64,000 nucleotides of DNA from Agromyces cerinus (GTDB lineage Bacteria > Actinomycetota > Actinomycetes > Actinomycetales > Microbacteriaceae), in contig NZ_JAFBCT010000001.1 in NCBI RefSeq assembly GCF_016907835.1, forward strand, positions 1,116,001 through 1,180,000. The letters are read 5' to 3'. The notes under the pieces were generated by a model that worked only from the letters and a program-made list of their open reading frames with translations, was not told where the DNA came from and ran no database searches. A program made the translations under genes and the position numbers. Below, piece by piece: positions 42,566 through 52,015 of this stretch (position 1 is the first letter of the stretch; every line of letters begins with the position of its first letter).

Positions 42566-43985
42566 CACCACTGAGACCACGGCGACGCCCCCGGCGACCG
42601 CCTCTGTCGCGACCACGGATGCCGCGCCGAAGCGCCGCGGCTACTGGTCGCTGTGGGCGAAGGTGCCGCGAGAGTTCGCCTTCCTCATCCTCACCATGCC
42701 GATCGCGATCACCGGGCTCGTCGTGCTCGCGACGACGTTCTTCACCGGGCTCGGGCTGATCGCACTGGTCTTCGGCGTCTTCATCGTCGTCGCATCGCTC
42801 TTCATCGCCCGCGGGTTCGGCACCCTCGAGCTCGTGCGCCTGCGTTGGGCGGGTCGCCCCGAGATCACCCGCCCGGTCTGGGACCGCGACAACCGCGAGC
42901 AGGGCTTCTGGCGCACGGTGTTCGCACCGTTCGTCGACGGCCACTACTGGCTCTACATGCTGCACGGCATGGTGATCAACCCGGTCATCAGCATCGTCTC
43001 GTGGAGCATCACGATCGCCTGGACCTCGGTGGCACTCGGCGGCACGACGGGCTGGATCTGGCAGCGCTACATCCCCGACGGCCGCGGCGACCAGGACTTC
43101 TGGCTCTACGACGTCGTCGTCGACTGGATGTTCCCGGGCAACACCTGGCAGATCGACCCCGTCGTCGGTGAGACGGTCTTCGAGTTCATCCTCGGCCTGA
43201 TCTTCCTCGCCACCCTGCCGTTCGTGTTCCGCGGCCTCACCCTGCTGCACGACGTCATCGCGCGCGGCGTGCTGGGCTCGTGGCGGTCCGAAGCCCTCGA
43301 GCGCGAGGTCGCGCAGCTCGCCGCCTCCCGCGGCGCAGCGGTGCAGGCCGAAGACGCGTCGCTCCGCCGCCTCGAGCGCGACATCCACGACGGCCCGCAG
43401 CAGCGGCTCGTGCGCCTGCAGATGGACCTCGCCGCGATCGAGCGCAAGCTGGAGCGCGACCCCGAGTCGGCGCGCGAACTGCTCGTCGAGGCCCGTGAGC
43501 AGGCCCGCGAGACCCTCGACGAACTGCGTGCGCTCTCGCGCGGGTTCGCCCCGCCGATCCTGCAGGACCGCGGCCTCGCGGTCGCCCTGCAGTCGGTCGC
43601 GGCACGAAGCCCGATCCCGGTCACGGTCGAGATCGACCTGCCGACGGATGCCACGCTGCCCGCGTCGATCGAGCGCAACGCCTACTTCATCGCCGCCGAA
43701 CTGCTCACGAACGCCGTGAAGCACGCCGAGGCGAGCGGCATCCGCCTCACCGTCTCGACGCGCGACACGGGCGCGACCGGCCACTGGCTCGACGTCTGGG
43801 TGACCGACAACGGGCGCGGCGGCGCAGCACTCACGGCGGGGCACGGCCTCGCCGGCCTCGAGGAGCGCGTGCAGGGCCTGCGCGGCGTGCTCGTCGTCGA
43901 CAGCCCGGTCGGCGGTCCCACGACGATCGGCGCGCACATCCCGTTCGCGCCGCTCGCTGCAGGGGAGACGGCGCTCCAGGTCTGA
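42555..43985 (+). CDS. Sensor histidine kinase coupled to multicopper oxidase
   Basis: A 476-residue kinase: N-terminal sensor module with four transmembrane helices (FLILTMPIAITGLVVLATTFF, LIALVFGVFIVVASLFIA, then MVINPVISIVSWSITIAW and FILGLIFLATLPFVF) and a loop with many aromatic residues between helix pairs; the HisKA_3 box RLERDIHDGPQQRL; and an HATPase_c domain (ELLTNAVKHAEASGIR, GHGLAGLEERVQGLRG). ATG 42555 is preceded by GAAGGA and lies inside the end of the oxidase gene. A perfect hairpin, then a promoter, separate it from the response regulator. Confidence 0.92.
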   Translation: MSTDTTETTATPPATASVATTDAAPKRRGYWSLWAKVPREFAFLILTMPIAITGLVVLATTFFTGLGLIALVFGVFIVVASLFIARGFGTLELVRLRWAGRPEITRPVWDRDNREQGFWRTVFAPFVDGHYWLYMLHGMVINPVISIVSWSITIAWTSVALGGTTGWIWQRYIPDGRGDQDFWLYDVVVDWMFPGNTWQIDPVVGETVFEFILGLIFLATLPFVFRGLTLLHDVIARGVLGSWRSEALEREVAQLAASRGAAVQAEDASLRRLERDIHDGPQQRLVRLQMDLAAIERKLERDPESARELLVEAREQARETLDELRALSRGFAPPILQDRGLAVALQSVAARSPIPVTVEIDLPTDATLPASIERNAYFIAAELLTNAVKHAEASGIRLTVSTRDTGATGHWLDVWVTDNGRGGAALTAGHGLAGLEERVQGLRGVLVVDSPVGGPTTIGAHIPFAPLAAGETALQV

Positions 43986-43993
43986 CCCTGAAC

Positions 43994-44034
43994 AGCGGAT
44001 GCCTCGTGGCCCGTGCGGCCACGAGGCATCCGCT
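43994..44034. terminator. 18-bp perfect hairpin between kinase and regulator genes
   Basis: The arms 43994-44011 and 44017-44034 are exact reverse complements with a five-base loop. The stem is built from GCGGATGCC, a word that recurs throughout this window. It should terminate the oxidase-kinase transcript, leaving the regulator on its own promoter at 44045. Confidence 0.7.
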
Positions 44035-44044
44035 CGCCCGCCGA

Positions 44045-44050
44045 TAGTGT
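44045..44050 (+). promoter_or_regulatory. -10 box, leaderless geometry (response regulator)
   Basis: TAGTGT lies six bases before the ATG at 44057. Confidence 0.5.
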
Positions 44051-44056
44051 GGGGGC

Positions 44057-44713
44057 ATGACCGATCGCGCCCCGCTCCGCATCGTGCTCGCCGAGGATTC
44101 GGTGCTGCTCCGCGAGGGGCTCGTGCGGCTCTTCGACGAGGCCGGCTTCGAGACGGTGGCCGCTTACGGCGAGGCCGATTCGTTGCTCGCCGCGCTCGAC
44201 GAGACCCGGCCCGACCTCGCGATCCTCGACGTGCGCATGCCGCCGTCGTTCCGCGACGAGGGCGTGCGCGCGGCGATAGAACTGCGGCGCCGCATGCCGA
44301 AGGTCGGCGTGCTGCTGCTCAGCCAGTACGTCGAGGGCACCTACGCCCACGAACTGCTGTCGTCGGGCGAGGGCGGAATGGGCTATCTGCTGAAGGATCG
44401 CGTCGCCTCGCTCGACGAACTCGAAGACGCTGTCGAACGGGTCAGCCAGGGCGGCACCGTGCTCGACCCGCAGGTCGTGCGCGAGCTGCTCGCCCGCCGT
44501 AGCGACCCCCTCGAGACCCTGACGCCCCGTGAGCGCGAGGTCATGACGCTCATGGCCGAGGGGCGCACCAACGCCGGCATCGCGAAGCAGCTCTTCATCG
44601 GCGTCGGCGCCGTGGAGAAGAACGTCACGTCGATCTTCCAGAAGCTCGGACTCGAGGACTCCGGCACCGACCACCGGCGAGTGCTCGCCGTGCTCACCTG
44701 GCTGCAGCGCTGA
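44057..44713 (+). CDS. Two-component response regulator, NarL/LuxR type
   Basis: A 218-residue regulator with receiver domain (LAEDSVLLREG, phospho-acceptor in LAILDVRMPPSF, Lys in YLLKDRVAS) and LuxR helix-turn-helix (LTPREREVMTLMAEGRTNAGIAKQLFIGVGAVEKNVTSIFQKL). It is presumably the partner of the preceding kinase, though transcribed separately. It is convergent with the next gene, with only nine bases between them. Confidence 0.93.
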   Translation: MTDRAPLRIVLAEDSVLLREGLVRLFDEAGFETVAAYGEADSLLAALDETRPDLAILDVRMPPSFRDEGVRAAIELRRRMPKVGVLLLSQYVEGTYAHELLSSGEGGMGYLLKDRVASLDELEDAVERVSQGGTVLDPQVVRELLARRSDPLETLTPREREVMTLMAEGRTNAGIAKQLFIGVGAVEKNVTSIFQKLGLEDSGTDHRRVLAVLTWLQR

Positions 44714-44722
44714 CGCCGCTGG

Positions 44723-45451
44723 TCAGGGCTCCGTGCTGCGCCGCAGGGGCACGTGCGTGCGCAGCACCTCCAGGTAGCTGCGGTAGCCCCGGAGCATCCA
44801 GAACAGGAACGAGATCACCGCGACGACCGCGCCCGCGGCGACCGACCACCCCACCGCCGCGGTGAACGCGTAGACCAGCGCACCGGTGAGCAGGCCGATG
44901 AGCGCGGTGTTCACGACGAGCATCACCATCGCCGAACTCGCGAAGACCTGCGTGCGGTCGCGCACGGCGAACGGGTAGTAGGTCCGGCCGATGCCCGTCT
45001 CGTCGTCGGTGGTGCCCATGAGGAAGTACCGCTCGATGCCCGGGTCGAGGTCGAGGTAGGCGCCGCGCAGCCGGTTCATCGCGAGCACGTACGCGAGGTC
45101 TTCGGTCGCGGTGTTGAACACGCGGAACTGCGTGATGACCCCGAGCAGCACGAGCAGCACGAGCACGCCGAGCGCGGCGATCCCGAACCAGCCGCGGAAC
45201 TCGGTGGCGTTGCCGAGCACACCGAGCGTCACGAGCCCCGCCGAGACGAGCGTGAGGAAGATCGCGATGCGGGTGAGCACCTCGCTCTGCGTGGTCGACC
45301 GCGAGGCGAGCAGGCTCCAGTGCTCGGTGGCCAGCATCTGCGCGCGCAACGACTTCTGCGCGTCGGTCAGGGGCGGGTCGGATGCCGCGCCCGAATCCGC
45401 GCCGGCGGCATCCGCCGAAGACGAAACGGGCCCGGGTGCATCGGCCGTCAT
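44723..45451 (-). CDS. Conserved actinobacterial membrane protein
   Basis: A 242-residue protein with two pairs of transmembrane helices (FLTLVSAGLVTLGVLG, FGIAALGVLVLLVLLGVITQF; then VFASSAMVMLVVNTALIGLL, VAAGAVVAVISFLFWML). The conserved cytoplasmic part LATEHWSLLASRSTTQSEVLTR and AMNRLRGAYLDLDPGIERYFLMG recurs in Streptomyces relatives, all without known function. I chose ATG 45451 because CAGAAT lies six bases upstream on the minus strand; an ATG 15 bases earlier is possible. The first 35 residues are low complexity. Confidence 0.75.
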   Translation of the reverse strand: MTADAPGPVSSSADAAGADSGAASDPPLTDAQKSLRAQMLATEHWSLLASRSTTQSEVLTRIAIFLTLVSAGLVTLGVLGNATEFRGWFGIAALGVLVLLVLLGVITQFRVFNTATEDLAYVLAMNRLRGAYLDLDPGIERYFLMGTTDDETGIGRTYYPFAVRDRTQVFASSAMVMLVVNTALIGLLTGALVYAFTAAVGWSVAAGAVVAVISFLFWMLRGYRSYLEVLRTHVPLRRSTEP

Positions 45452-45493
45452 ACCGGCATTCTGCACCCGGGCCCGTCAGCCCGCCATCGCGTG

Positions 45494-45991
45494 TTACTTC
45501 ACAGCGACGTGCGAGAAGAGGAACCAGCGGTCCTTGTCGAGGCCGCGGCGGATCTCGATCACGACGTCTTGGCTCACCGGGTCGAGCTCGTCGAGCCCCT
45601 CGATCGCCTCGGCGACCTTCTCTGCCGCGAGGTCGATCTGGGCGACGACGTCGGCGATCGCCTCGTCGTAGGGCTGGAATCCGAGCTTCGGGTTCGCGGC
45701 GCCGCTCTTGTCGGCGACGGACTTGAGGCGCCCGTCGACTGGCAGTCCCAGCGCGACGACTCGCTCGGCGGCGAGGTCGGCCCACTCCTGCGCGTGCGCC
45801 ACGACGACGTCGAGCAGCTCGTGCACTGCGATGAAGTTCACGCCGCGCACGTGCCAGTGCGCCTGCTTGCCGTTGACGGCGAGGGCGACGAGCTCATGCA
45901 CGACGGGGGCGAGGAACTGGGCGACGCCCGATGCGACATCGGCGTTCGCGCCGGCCTTCGGGGTCTTGGGAGCGATCTTCGTGTCGGTCAT
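45494..45991 (-). CDS. dps: DNA-protecting ferritin-like protein Dps
   Basis: Dodecameric ferritin-like protein of 165 residues that oxidises iron with peroxide and shields DNA in starvation or oxidative stress. The inter-subunit ferroxidase ligands are visible: His in KQAHWHVRGVNF, and Asp/Glu in HELLDVVVAHAQEWADLAAERVVALG. The N-terminal Lys-rich tail (MTDTKIAPKTPKAG) is suited to DNA binding. GGGAAGG lies before the ATG. Confidence 0.95.
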   Translation of the reverse strand: MTDTKIAPKTPKAGANADVASGVAQFLAPVVHELVALAVNGKQAHWHVRGVNFIAVHELLDVVVAHAQEWADLAAERVVALGLPVDGRLKSVADKSGAANPKLGFQPYDEAIADVVAQIDLAAEKVAEAIEGLDELDPVSQDVVIEIRRGLDKDRWFLFSHVAVK

Positions 45992-46025
45992 GTGGTCCAC
46001 CTTCCCTGAACGTATGTCGGGTTCA

Positions 46026-46053
46026 ACGCTACGCGGGTGCTCACATATTTCAA
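46026..46053 (-). promoter_or_regulatory. Candidate dps promoter
   Basis: On the minus strand TTGAAA (46048-46053) and TAGCGT (46026-46031) are separated by 16 bases, about 35 bases before the dps ATG. A TGAAC/GTTCA inverted pair overlaps the region downstream of the -10 box (46007-46025) and could bind a repressor. The rest of the gap up to 46159 shows nothing recognisable. Confidence 0.45.
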
Positions 46054-46159
46054 CCAAGGGAAGGCTGGGCTGATCTGGGGTTGACACGTGGCGTCACATG
46101 CGACTACTCAGCCGACGTCGACGGTGATCGGGCCGGTCGACGCCGGTCACGGAGCGCAT

Positions 46160-46195
46160 GATGTCGGCCCGCCGCAGACGCGGCGGGCCGACATC
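46160..46195. terminator. 16-bp perfect hairpin terminator
   Basis: The arms 46160-46175 and 46180-46195 are exact complements with a four-base loop, followed within eight bases by the stop of the minus-strand hydrolase gene. An outer GTCACGG/CCGTGAC pair extends the stem. Confidence 0.75.
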
Positions 46196-46202
46196 GCCGT
46201 GA

Positions 46203-47039
46203 CTACTTGGACGCGTCGACGATCATCGAAACCACCTTGAGCGGCTGGCTGATCATCGGCACGTGCGAGGTGTTCACCTCGACCGTCTTGGCGTTGGCCC
46301 GCGCGGCCATGGCGCGCTCCGCTTCGGGCGGGATGATGCGGTCGTTCTTGGCCACCATGTACCAGCTGGGGATCGATGCCCAGGCCGGCGGACCCGATGG
46401 AGCGACGAGGGACGCGAGCGCGCCGGGGCGCTGCGAGCCGGCCATGTTCTGCGCCACGACCTTCGGGATGTCCTGCGCGAACAGTTCCGGGAAGAACGCC
46501 GGATCGATGAAGGCATCGGCATCGCCGTCGGTCGCACCGGGGAACGGGCGGAGCACGAGGTGGTCGATCACGTCGGTGTGGCCGCCGCCGAGAGCGTTCG
46601 CGGCTTGGACGGATTCTCCTTCGGCCAACGCGTAGGCGGCGATGTAGACGAGCGACTTGACGTTCGGGTTGCCGGTGGCTGCGTTGCTGATCACGGCGCC
46701 GCCGTAGGAGTGACCGACGAGCACGACGGGCCCGCTGATGGTGCTGAGGAACTGTCGCAGGTAGTCGCTGTCGTACTGCGGCCCGCGCAGCGGGTTCGAG
46801 AATGCGATGACCGGGTAGCCCTTGGCCTGCAGCGCCGTCGAGACGAGACTCCAACCGCTGGAGTCGGCGAAGGCGCCGTGTACGAGGACGACGGTCGGTT
46901 TGGCTGCGGCAGCTCGCGCGACGTGCGCGTCCGCGGTGGTCGCCGCGGTCGCCGGGAGAACGGCGCCTCCGAGGGCGACGAGGGAGATCGCTGCTGCGAT
47001 GGCAAGGGTGGCAAGGCCTCGCCGCTTGGTTGTGATCAT
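46203..47039 (-). CDS. Secreted alpha/beta hydrolase
   Basis: A 278-residue alpha/beta-fold hydrolase with a cleavable signal peptide (MITTKRRGLATLAIAAAISLVALGG..PATAATTADA). The oxyanion region is VLVHGAFADSSGW, the nucleophile elbow GHSYGGAVI, and the catalytic His lies near NTSHVPMISQP at the end. It resembles EstC/salicylate-esterase-like hydrolases; the substrate is unknown. It starts at ATG 47039 after GGAAGGAA. First of three hydrolases in a row on this strand; this is the only exported one. Confidence 0.88.
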   Translation of the reverse strand: MITTKRRGLATLAIAAAISLVALGGAVLPATAATTADAHVARAAAAKPTVVLVHGAFADSSGWSLVSTALQAKGYPVIAFSNPLRGPQYDSDYLRQFLSTISGPVVLVGHSYGGAVISNAATGNPNVKSLVYIAAYALAEGESVQAANALGGGHTDVIDHLVLRPFPGATDGDADAFIDPAFFPELFAQDIPKVVAQNMAGSQRPGALASLVAPSGPPAWASIPSWYMVAKNDRIIPPEAERAMAARANAKTVEVNTSHVPMISQPLKVVSMIVDASK

Positions 47040-47094
47040 GATCGTTCCTTCCGATTCGTTGCGGTGTGGATCAGATGTCGACGGCCGGCCTCCG

Positions 47095-47943
47095 TCACTC
47101 AGCCGACGCGCTGAGCGCCACCGACTCGCTCGCGTGTGCGAGCGCCCACTCGAGGGCGTGGTCGGCGACCTCCTCCCAACCGGGCTCGGCGCAGATCCAG
47201 TGCGAGCGACCCGGGAACTCGACGTACTCCGTGAGCGCCGGCGACTTCGCGTAGTGCTTCGCGTTCGACTTGTTCACGCTCGGGGGCATGATGTGGTCCT
47301 TCTCCCCGCCGATGAAGAGCAGCGGTGCGCGGTCCTTCGCGTAGTCGACCCAGGTCTCCTGGTGGCCGGGCTTGAAGTTGGCGATGAGCCCGTACGCCCA
47401 GATCCAGTTGCCCGGAGCGGCGATCGCGAACTCCTCCCATGCAGCGTCGGAGTCCTCGCGCGACAGCGTGTTCGCGAACGCGTAGTGGAACTCCTCGGGT
47501 GTGAACGCGACCGCCCGGTGGATGTTCGCAGGGTTCTTCAGCGCCGGGAAGAGCGACTTCGCCTGCGAGAGGGGCGTCATCCGCACGCCCTCGGTCGGCG
47601 CGGAGTCGACGACGACGGCTGACGCGCCGAGCCCCCGCGCGAGCAGCAGCTGCGTGAGCGTGCCGCCGAAGGAGTGGCCCATGATGATCGGTGGCTTCGG
47701 CAGCGCCTCGATCTGGGCGGCGAGGTGGTCGACGGTCGCGGGCACCGTGAGCTTCGCGATGACGTCGGGGTTCTCGCGCAGCGCCTCGACCTCGATCTCG
47801 AAACCGGGGTAGGCGGGCGTGAGCACGGTGAAGCCCTTCGACTCGAAGCGCTCCTTCCAGCCCCGCCAGCTGCGCGGGGTCATCCAGAGGCCGTGCACGA
47901 GCACGATGGTGTCGGGTGCGGCGGAGTCGGTCTGGTCGGTCAT
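47095..47943 (-). CDS. Cytoplasmic alpha/beta hydrolase
   Basis: A 282-residue hydrolase without signal peptide. Features: VLVHGLWMTPRSW near the N-terminus, nucleophile elbow GHSFGGTLT, VIVDSAPTEGV, and the catalytic His in FPGRSHWICAEPGWEE. The pattern resembles non-heme haloperoxidase-like or lactonase-like esterases. ATG 47943 is preceded by AAAGGA. A hairpin at 47973 separates it from the next hydrolase upstream, so each is probably a separate unit. Confidence 0.88.
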   Translation of the reverse strand: MTDQTDSAAPDTIVLVHGLWMTPRSWRGWKERFESKGFTVLTPAYPGFEIEVEALRENPDVIAKLTVPATVDHLAAQIEALPKPPIIMGHSFGGTLTQLLLARGLGASAVVVDSAPTEGVRMTPLSQAKSLFPALKNPANIHRAVAFTPEEFHYAFANTLSREDSDAAWEEFAIAAPGNWIWAYGLIANFKPGHQETWVDYAKDRAPLLFIGGEKDHIMPPSVNKSNAKHYAKSPALTEYVEFPGRSHWICAEPGWEEVADHALEWALAHASESVALSASAE

Positions 47944-47972
47944 GGCGGAGTCCTTTCGAGTGTGGGCGGTCT

Positions 47973-48000
47973 GATGCCGCGGGGTCGGCCCCGCAGCATC
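47973..48000. terminator. Hairpin terminator between two hydrolase genes
   Basis: GATGC, one mismatch, GCGGGG, loop TCGG, CCCCGC, one mismatch, GCATC: an 11-bp stem with one internal mismatch just downstream of the stop at 48005 (minus strand). Confidence 0.6.
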
Positions 48001-48004
48001 CGGT

Positions 48005-48829
48005 TCAGGAATCGATGAAGGCGAGCAGGTCGGCGTGCAGCCGGTCGCGGTCGGTGTCGGGCAGGCCGTGGGCGCCGTTCTCGTAGACGAGCAGCGTCGC
48101 CCCGTCGATGAGCTCGGCCGATCGAGCGCCGCCGACCTCGAACGGCACGATCTGGTCGTCGTCGCCGTGGATCACGAGCGTCGGCACGTCGATCTTCGCC
48201 AGGTCGGGCCGGAAGTCGGTGGCCGAGAACGCGGCGATGCATTCGTAGGCTGCGCGGTGCCCGCAGGCCATGCTCTGCAGCCAGAACGCGTCGCGGACGC
48301 CCTGCGAGATGTCGGTGTTGCGGTTGTGGCCGAAGAACGGGCCGTCGGCGAGGTCGCGGTACAGCTGCGAGCGATCGGATGCCTCGCCGGCGCGGATGCC
48401 GTCGAACACCGCGATCGGCAGCCCGCCGGGGTTGTCGGCGGCTTCGAGCATGAGCGGCGGCACCGCCGAGATGAGCACGAGCTTGGCGACGCGCGCCGAG
48501 CCGTGCCGTCCGACGTAGTGCGCGATCTCTCCGCCGCCGGTCGAATGCCCGACGAGCGTGAGGTCCGTCAGGTCGAGGTGCTCGATGAGGCAGGCGAGGT
48601 CGTCGGCGTAGGTGTCCATCTCGTTGCCGTTCCACGTCTGGCTCGATCGGCCGTGGCCGCGCCGGTCGTGCGCAATCGCGCGGTGCCCGTGCTCGGCGAG
48701 GAAGAGCGCCGCAGCCTCCCACGCGTCCGCGTTCAGGGGCCACCCGTGGCTCAGGAGCACCGGCGTGCCGCCCGAACCCCAGTCCTTGTAGAAGATCTGC
48801 GCGCCGTCATCGGCAGTGACGTGGGGCAT
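48005..48829 (-). CDS. Alpha/beta hydrolase, non-heme haloperoxidase-like
   Basis: A 274-residue hydrolase of the chloroperoxidase/aryl-esterase group: [40 protein letters not shown], nucleophile elbow [12 protein letters not shown], Asp in [13 protein letters not shown] and His in [12 protein letters not shown]. The group hydrolyses esters and, with acetate and peroxide, can form peracids; halogenation is a side activity. ATG 48829 follows GGGAGG. It lies next to the LAL regulator, 110 bases away on the same strand. Confidence 0.92.
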   Translation of the reverse strand: MPHVTADDGAQIFYKDWGSGGTPVLLSHGWPLNADAWEAAALFLAEHGHRAIAHDRRGHGRSSQTWNGNEMDTYADDLACLIEHLDLTDLTLVGHSTGGGEIAHYVGRHGSARVAKLVLISAVPPLMLEAADNPGGLPIAVFDGIRAGEASDRSQLYRDLADGPFFGHNRNTDISQGVRDAFWLQSMACGHRAAYECIAAFSATDFRPDLAKIDVPTLVIHGDDDQIVPFEVGGARSAELIDGATLLVYENGAHGLPDTDRDRLHADLLAFIDS

Positions 48830-48938
48830 GGGCGCCTCCCGGATACCGGGCGAGTCGCGCTGCTCGCGATTCGCGGATGCCTCGATGCTGGCCCGCACCG
48901 TGCTTGCGCCGAACCACGTGGTGCGCGTAGTCGCGAGC

Positions 48939-51686
48939 TCAGCGCGCGGGCATCCGTTCGGTCAACTGCTTCCGCGAGGTGATGCCGAGCTTCCGGAACA
49001 CCTTCCGCAGGTGGTAGTCGACCGTGTTCGCGCTGATGAAGAGCTCGGCGCCGATCTCGGCGTTCGTCCGGCCGGCGGACGCGAGCCGCGCGACCGCATC
49101 CTCCTGGGGTGTGAGCCGGTCGGGGCCGTCACCCGTCTCGTGCGCGAGCACGTGCTCGCCGGTCGCCTCGAGTTCCCGACGGGCTCGCGCCGCGAACGCC
49201 GGCGCACCGACGCGTTCGAAGATCGCGAGCGCGGAACGGAGCTCGTCGCGGGCCTCGCGGCGGCGCTTCATGCGGCGCAACCACTCGCCGTACAGGAGGT
49301 GCGCGCGCGCGAGCTCGCCGGGTGCCGTGGCCCGGCCGAAGTGCTCGATCGCCTCGACGTATCGGGCCTCCGCCTGCTCCGGCTCGGCGAGCAGGGCCTC
49401 GGCCCGTGCCGAGATGCCGCGGATCCATGGCGTGCCGCTCGCCGTCGCGAATTCGGCGAGCCGATCGGCCGCGGCCCGCGCCGCCCGGACATTGCCGCTG
49501 CGTACGCCCGCCTCGACCAGGTCGGGCAGCTGCTGGTACGTCACCTGCAGGAACTCGTGCTCGACCATGGGTCGGAGGCGCTCGTAGGCGTCACGGTAGT
49601 GGCCGTCGGCGATCTCGCGGATGCTGAGACCGGTCATCGCGATCGTCCAGACGCCGGCGAATCCGGTGAGGAGCGTCGCCTCGGCGATCTGCTCGACGAG
49701 TTCGGGCGGCGCCCCCGACCAGGCGAGGTAGGACGCGTTCACGACCTGCTCCGCGTCGTAGCCGATGGCTCGGCGCAACTCGCGCACCTGCTCCACGTAC
49801 CGACCGGATGCGGCGGGGTCGCCGCGGACGAGCTCGAGGAGCCCGAGTACCCACAGCGTGGTGTCGAGCACGCGCAGGTTGCCGGCCTCCGTGGCCGCAC
49901 GCACCGTGCGTTCGAGCAGTTCGACGCAGGTCTGCTCGTCCCACAACGCCATCGTCAACGCGACCGCCTCGGAGCCGAGCTCGAGCAGCTGCGCGTCGTT
50001 CGAGTCCTGCAGCATCGCAACCGCTGCACGCATGATCGGCGCCGCCTCGGGGTACGGCTGCAGGATGTGCGCACCGAGGGCGCGCAACGCGAGCGACCTG
50101 CGCCCGTCGGTCACGCCGGCTCCGGTCGCGAGCCGGCGCCCGAGCGCCTGCAGGCTCCCGCTGCGCACGGTCGACTCCGAGGTGAGCTCCGCGTTGAAGG
50201 CCCCGAGCAGCGCTCGCTGCTCGAGCTCGGGCGCGCGACCGTGGAACAGGCCTGCCGCCCGCAGCAACTGCTCGGTGCCGCCGCTCACGCCTTCGGGATC
50301 GGCCACGAAGAGGGCGAGCATGGCGCGCAGCATGAGCACCCTGCCCTCGGTCACGGGGTCGAGGGCAGTCGGGTCGATTCGGTCGAGCATCTCGGTCGCG
50401 AAGCGCGCCGCACCGGCGACCGCGGCGGCCTCCGCCGCGGCGACGAGCCTCGCCTCCCGCTCTGGCCCACGGCTCGACAGATCGGCCGCGCGCGCCAGCA
50501 GTCGAGCACGCGAGACGGTGCCGCCCCGCCCGCCCGCGGCATCCGCTGCCAGTTCGAGGCGGTCGGCGACGTCGTCGTCGATGCCGAGCGTGGCCTCAGC
50601 CGCGTGCCACACCGCGAGATCGGGACGACCACGAGCCCCGGCGACCGATTCGAGCGCCTCGTGCACGCGGCGACGCTCCGTCGCGGTCATCGCGTTGTAC
50701 ACGGCAGCGCGGACGAGCGGATGCCGGAACCGCACGCGGTCGCGCGAAGTGGCGAGCCCTGCGCTCTCGGCCGCCCCGGAGGCATCGGCAGACACGGCGA
50801 GCCGCCGAGCGGCATCGTCGATGAGCGCGGGATCACCGGTGGACTCCGCCGCGACGATGCCGAGCCACCGACGCGTGTCGGCCGGAAGCGCTTCGACCGC
50901 GCGAAGGTACGTGGACTCCAGGCGCTGACCGATCGGAACGGGCCCGAGCCCGAGCGAGGAATCGGTGAGCTGCTGTGCGGTGAACTCCCGCGCAAGGTCG
51001 GTGAGGGCGAGCGGATTGCCACCCGTCTCCTCGGCGAATCGCATCGCGAGGTACGGGTCGACCTGATCCGTCGCCGATCGATTCAGCACCTGCACGGCCG
51101 TCTGCGGGTCGAGCCCCCCGAGCTCCAGCGAGGCGATGCCGGCGACCGCGCGATCGACCCTCGGGTCGGGGCGGGCGCTGAGCACGATCGCCACCGCCTC
51201 TGCCTTCAGCCGACGCGCGACGAACGCGAGCACCTCGAGCGACTCGGGATCGGAGAGGTGCGCGTCGTCGACGACGCACACGACTGGTTCGCGCTCTGCG
51301 GCGGCCGCGAGCAGCGACAGCATGCCGAGGCCGACGAGGTATCGGTCGGGTGGTGGCCCCTCGTCGACCCCTGCGGCGATGCGCAACGCCGATGCCTGGC
51401 GTCGCGGCAGAGCCGGTACAAGGTGCGTGAACGGCGTCCCGAGCCGCTGCAGCATTGCGTACGGCATGGCCGACTCCGCCTCGAAACCGTCGGAACGGAC
51501 GACCCGCACGCCGGCGAGGTCATGCATGGCCGCTTCGAGCAGGGTCGTCTTCCCGATGCCGGCCTCGCCGCGCAGGAGCAAGGCTGAGCCGTGCCCGTTG
51601 CGCGCGGAACTCACGAGCACGGCGAGACGTTCCAATTCTTCGCCACGGCCGAGGAGCGAGGGCTGGATGTTGTCGATGGGGTTCAC
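48939..51686 (-). CDS. LuxR-family regulator with AAA ATPase and TPR-like region (LAL/MalT type)
   Basis: A 915-residue signal-transducing ATPase regulator. It has Walker [16 protein letters not shown] (about 40-54), Walker [20 protein letters not shown] (about 140-158), a long helical repeat region, and a C-terminal LuxR helix-turn-helix ([44 protein letters not shown]). Such proteins bind an effector and ATP, then activate nearby catabolic or secondary-metabolism genes. It starts at GTG 51686. A palindromic site lies seven bases upstream. The three adjacent hydrolases are candidate targets; this is inference. Confidence 0.93.
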   Translation of the reverse strand: MNPIDNIQPSLLGRGEELERLAVLVSSARNGHGSALLLRGEAGIGKTTLLEAAMHDLAGVRVVRSDGFEAESAMPYAMLQRLGTPFTHLVPALPRRQASALRIAAGVDEGPPPDRYLVGLGMLSLLAAAAEREPVVCVVDDAHLSDPESLEVLAFVARRLKAEAVAIVLSARPDPRVDRAVAGIASLELGGLDPQTAVQVLNRSATDQVDPYLAMRFAEETGGNPLALTDLAREFTAQQLTDSSLGLGPVPIGQRLESTYLRAVEALPADTRRWLGIVAAESTGDPALIDDAARRLAVSADASGAAESAGLATSRDRVRFRHPLVRAAVYNAMTATERRRVHEALESVAGARGRPDLAVWHAAEATLGIDDDVADRLELAADAAGGRGGTVSRARLLARAADLSSRGPEREARLVAAAEAAAVAGAARFATEMLDRIDPTALDPVTEGRVLMLRAMLALFVADPEGVSGGTEQLLRAAGLFHGRAPELEQRALLGAFNAELTSESTVRSGSLQALGRRLATGAGVTDGRRSLALRALGAHILQPYPEAAPIMRAAVAMLQDSNDAQLLELGSEAVALTMALWDEQTCVELLERTVRAATEAGNLRVLDTTLWVLGLLELVRGDPAASGRYVEQVRELRRAIGYDAEQVVNASYLAWSGAPPELVEQIAEATLLTGFAGVWTIAMTGLSIREIADGHYRDAYERLRPMVEHEFLQVTYQQLPDLVEAGVRSGNVRAARAAADRLAEFATASGTPWIRGISARAEALLAEPEQAEARYVEAIEHFGRATAPGELARAHLLYGEWLRRMKRRREARDELRSALAIFERVGAPAFAARARRELEATGEHVLAHETGDGPDRLTPQEDAVARLASAGRTNAEIGAELFISANTVDYHLRKVFRKLGITSRKQLTERMPAR

Positions 51687-51692
51687 GGTAGT

Positions 51693-51713
51693 AGAGCGCT
51701 CTCAGCAAGCGCT
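51693..51713. promoter_or_regulatory. Palindromic operator candidate upstream of the LAL regulator
   Basis: AGAGCGCTCT (51693-51702) is a perfect 10-bp palindrome and a second AGCGCT follows at 51708-51713. The position just before the regulator start would suit autoregulation. Confidence 0.35.
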
Positions 51714-51852
51714 AGACCGAATTCTCACGGGCGATCAGATCGTGAGCATGCTGCGCGCGCACGTTCGTCGACACCTCGAGGAGGCCGAGATCGCGAATCG
51801 AGAATGCTGCGGGTGCGACGAGAGTGTCGGAGGCAGCGACGAGTGGATCGTG

Positions 51853-51926
51853 TGGAGGGGATGACGGGAATCGAACCCGCGTGATCAGTTTGGAAGACTG
51901 AGGCTCTACCATTGAGCTACATCCCC
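51853..51926 (-). tRNA. tRNA-Gly (anticodon TCC)
   Basis: On the minus strand: acceptor GGGGATG paired with CATCCCC, D-arm AGCTCAATGGTAGAGC, anticodon loop CTTCCAA with TCC, T-arm CGGGTTCGATTCCCG, discriminator T and an encoded CCA (51853-51855). Confidence 0.95.
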
Positions 51927-52015
51927 GCGTACCCGCTCGCGGGCACTGGATCATCGTAGTACACGATGACCCCCCTCTCGTGACGCGCGCCGTGTCTGCC
52001 GCCTACCGCCGCGTC

